Source: Shewanella mangrovi
GTDB taxonomy: Bacteria > Pseudomonadota > Gammaproteobacteria > Enterobacterales > Shewanellaceae
Assembly: GCF_000753795.1 (NCBI RefSeq)
Contig: NZ_JPEO01000001.1
Location: forward strand, 550,402 to 614,401
Length of the DNA: 64,000 nucleotides
Direction of reading: 5' to 3'
The translations under genes and the position numbers were made by a program. Under the pieces are notes generated by a model that was not told where the DNA came from, did no database searches, and saw only the letters and a list, made by a program, of their open reading frames with translations. Below are positions 62,735-64,000 of the stretch, in pieces; positions within the stretch are counted from its first letter, which is position 1, and each line of letters opens with the position of its first letter.

Positions 62735-63820
62735 TTAGGTTTGCTGACTGTCGACATCTGTTGTCATTCGCGGGCTGTTTCCGATAGCTACAACGGTGCG
62801 GTTACGGCCACAGCGTTTGGCATGATATAGCCGTTGGTCCGCCTGACGATACAAGGCATCAAAGTCGTCGCCATCTTGCTGCCAGATGGCAATGCCAATA
62901 CTGACGGTAAATGGCAGCGCTTGCTGATGAAACTGAACGGGTTGACGTTGCACATTTTGCCTTAAGCTTTCTGCCATCGATTGCGCCAGCTCTCGGTCGC
63001 AGTCCGGCAGCAAGATACAAAATTCTTCACCACCAACGCGAAAACGCCAGTCGTTCTTCATGCAGATTTGCTTCAATCTGGCGGCTAATTCCCGTAAAAC
63101 CTGATCGCCAGCGCTGTGACCAAATTGGTCATTAAGACGTTTAAAATAGTCGATATCCAGCAGCAGTAAGGCAAACGACTTTGCGCCCTGTTGATGTTGT
63201 TGCACCAATAGAGAGAATACATCTTCGAGGTGCAGTCGGTTGTAGATGCCAGTGAGCGGATCGCGTGAGGCGATGTCACGTAGCTTCCTCACGACTCTTA
63301 TGCGTCGATATTCACACACATGGCAGATGGCCCAGATAAGCAGATAGCAGACACTTGCATTTACAAATAATGGAATATCTATCGATTGGTCCGGCATGCG
63401 CAGTGAATGCCCCATAATGCCGATACCGACCACGCCAAACAGGGCCGATAATATTCCCCCCACCAGCAGGCCATTGAACAGTAAACTCATGGGCGGCAAT
63501 AACATTAGCCAGTAAAAGCCATCGGCAAACAACGCCTTGGAGTAAATGCCGTAGCTAATGATGGTAAACGCCAGCGTGATGAGCAGTGTGGTCCAGCAAC
63601 GCAAATGCTGAATTGTTTTTAGACGTGCCAGAAACAGCAAACAATAAAGGCCGATGCCAGCTTCAGCCAGAATAAAGCCCAGGCTTTTATGAGAGGAAAG
63701 ATTACTGAGGCTCAGGCCGAGCGCAATTGCCGCCATCAGCCACAGCATGATGCGCAATAAAGAGCGTCGATAATGGTTGTTATCGTCCCATAATGCGGGA
63801 TTACGACTGGCGTCCTGCAT
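62735..63820 (-). CDS. Membrane diguanylate cyclase (GGDEF)
   Basis: A 361-residue protein with about six N-terminal hydrophobic helices (roughly 25-175, MASE-like integral sensor) and a C-terminal GGDEF domain. The active-site motif is GGEEF at 263-267. RDPLTGIYNRLHLEDVF, LLLDIDYFKRLNDQFGHSAGD, ISIGIAIW and the final RQADQRLYHAKRCGRNR are intact, so cyclase activity is expected. The sensory input is unknown. It is convergent with the HD-GYP gene, with no terminator between. Confidence 0.92.
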   Translation of the reverse strand: MQDASRNPALWDDNNHYRRSLLRIMLWLMAAIALGLSLSNLSSHKSLGFILAEAGIGLYCLLFLARLKTIQHLRCWTTLLITLAFTIISYGIYSKALFADGFYWLMLLPPMSLLFNGLLVGGILSALFGVVGIGIMGHSLRMPDQSIDIPLFVNASVCYLLIWAICHVCEYRRIRVVRKLRDIASRDPLTGIYNRLHLEDVFSLLVQQHQQGAKSFALLLLDIDYFKRLNDQFGHSAGDQVLRELAARLKQICMKNDWRFRVGGEEFCILLPDCDRELAQSMAESLRQNVQRQPVQFHQQALPFTVSIGIAIWQQDGDDFDALYRQADQRLYHAKRCGRNRTVVAIGNSPRMTTDVDSQQT

Positions 63821-63973
63821 CTGTTGGCTAGATGCTCCCTAATATTAGATTTATTTTATAGTCCTTTATTTACGGCTCAGACATTACCGACAATTGCTGC
63901 GAAAAACTAGCTTGCAGATCCTAATTTTTTGACATAAACAGCATTAGTGTCAATTAATTATCTTTTTGGTAGT

Positions 63974-63998
63974 AAAAATCCACCTGCATAGCAGGTGG
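63974..63998 (-). terminator. Intrinsic terminator of a gene entering from the right
   Basis: On the minus strand CCACCTGC/GCAGGTGG (63991-63998 with 63980-63987) closes loop TAT and is followed by a U run (A run at 63974-63978). The gene it serves is outside the window. Confidence 0.75.
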
Positions 63999-64000
63999 CT

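Overview
The window looks like a contiguous piece of chromosome from a gammaproteobacterium of the Shewanella/Alteromonadales type. This rests on gene content and order: glgC-glgA, mutY-yggX beside trmB-yggL-yggN, hemW-rdgB-DUF4426-yggU-yggT-proC-yggS divergent from pilT-pilU, ruvX-yqgE, trhP-yfhL, ettA, several TonB-dependent receptors and many cyclic-di-GMP proteins. The genus is inferred from proteins and synteny, with no rRNA to confirm it. I see no prophage, insertion sequence, integrase or CRISPR array.

Layout. 0-2.3 kb: end of glgC and all of glgA (glycogen synthesis). 2.3-5.4 kb: a LytS-type membrane receptor fused to PAS-PAS-PAS-GGDEF-EAL. 5.4-8.1 kb: a highly structured leader-like region, then a CobW-family GTPase abutting a MATE exporter. 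8.2-12.2 kb: NDH-2, a SapC-family protein, tRNA-Phe and tRNA-Thr, an MFS carrier. 12.3-15.9 kb: mutY-yggX on one strand, trmB-yggL-yggN on the other. 16.2-22.3 kb: a LysR regulator, a possible small RNA, and a minus-strand housekeeping cluster from yggS to hemW. 22.3-24.5 kb: twitching-motility ATPases PilT and PilU. 24.6-30.8 kb: an outer-membrane barrel, a periplasmic glutathione-peroxidase-like protein, ruvX-yqgE, a Sui1-family factor, a small membrane protein behind a strong Fur box, a DUF4136 lipoprotein, an MscS channel and a periplasmic Tpx. 30.8-34.7 kb: a TRIC-type channel, threonine aldolase, an entericidin-like lipoprotein, and trhP with its ferredoxin yfhL. 35-37.8 kb: an HDOD protein, a GGDEF-EAL protein and a probable structured RNA. 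37.9-44.1 kb: an RND pump and adaptor, and EttA. 44.2-47 kb: a GGDEF protein and an unrecognised anchored protein. 47-61.2 kb: envelope and scavenging genes (M61 peptidase, siderophore receptor, cytochrome b561, S9 peptidase, lipoprotein GH2 hydrolase, second TonB receptor). 61.4-63.8 kb: an HD-GYP protein convergent with a GGDEF protein.

Working together. Three themes recur. Second-messenger control is represented by three GGDEF or GGDEF-EAL proteins spread along the window, an HDOD partner, and an HD-GYP/GGDEF pair. Iron and envelope nutrition is represented by a near-consensus Fur box, CRP- and Fur-like sites before a TonB receptor, and secreted hydrolases. Peroxide defence is represented by two exported thiol peroxidases and the YggX/MutY pair.

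No complete, obviously new multi-protein system is evident. The best candidates for undescribed biology are non-coding: the nested-hairpin RNA at about 37.61-37.79 kb, the four-armed element at about 5.47-5.60 kb, and a terminator-ended intergenic transcript at about 17.3-17.53 kb. Next come an orphan anchored protein at 45.8-46.9 kb and a Fur-boxed 106-residue membrane protein.
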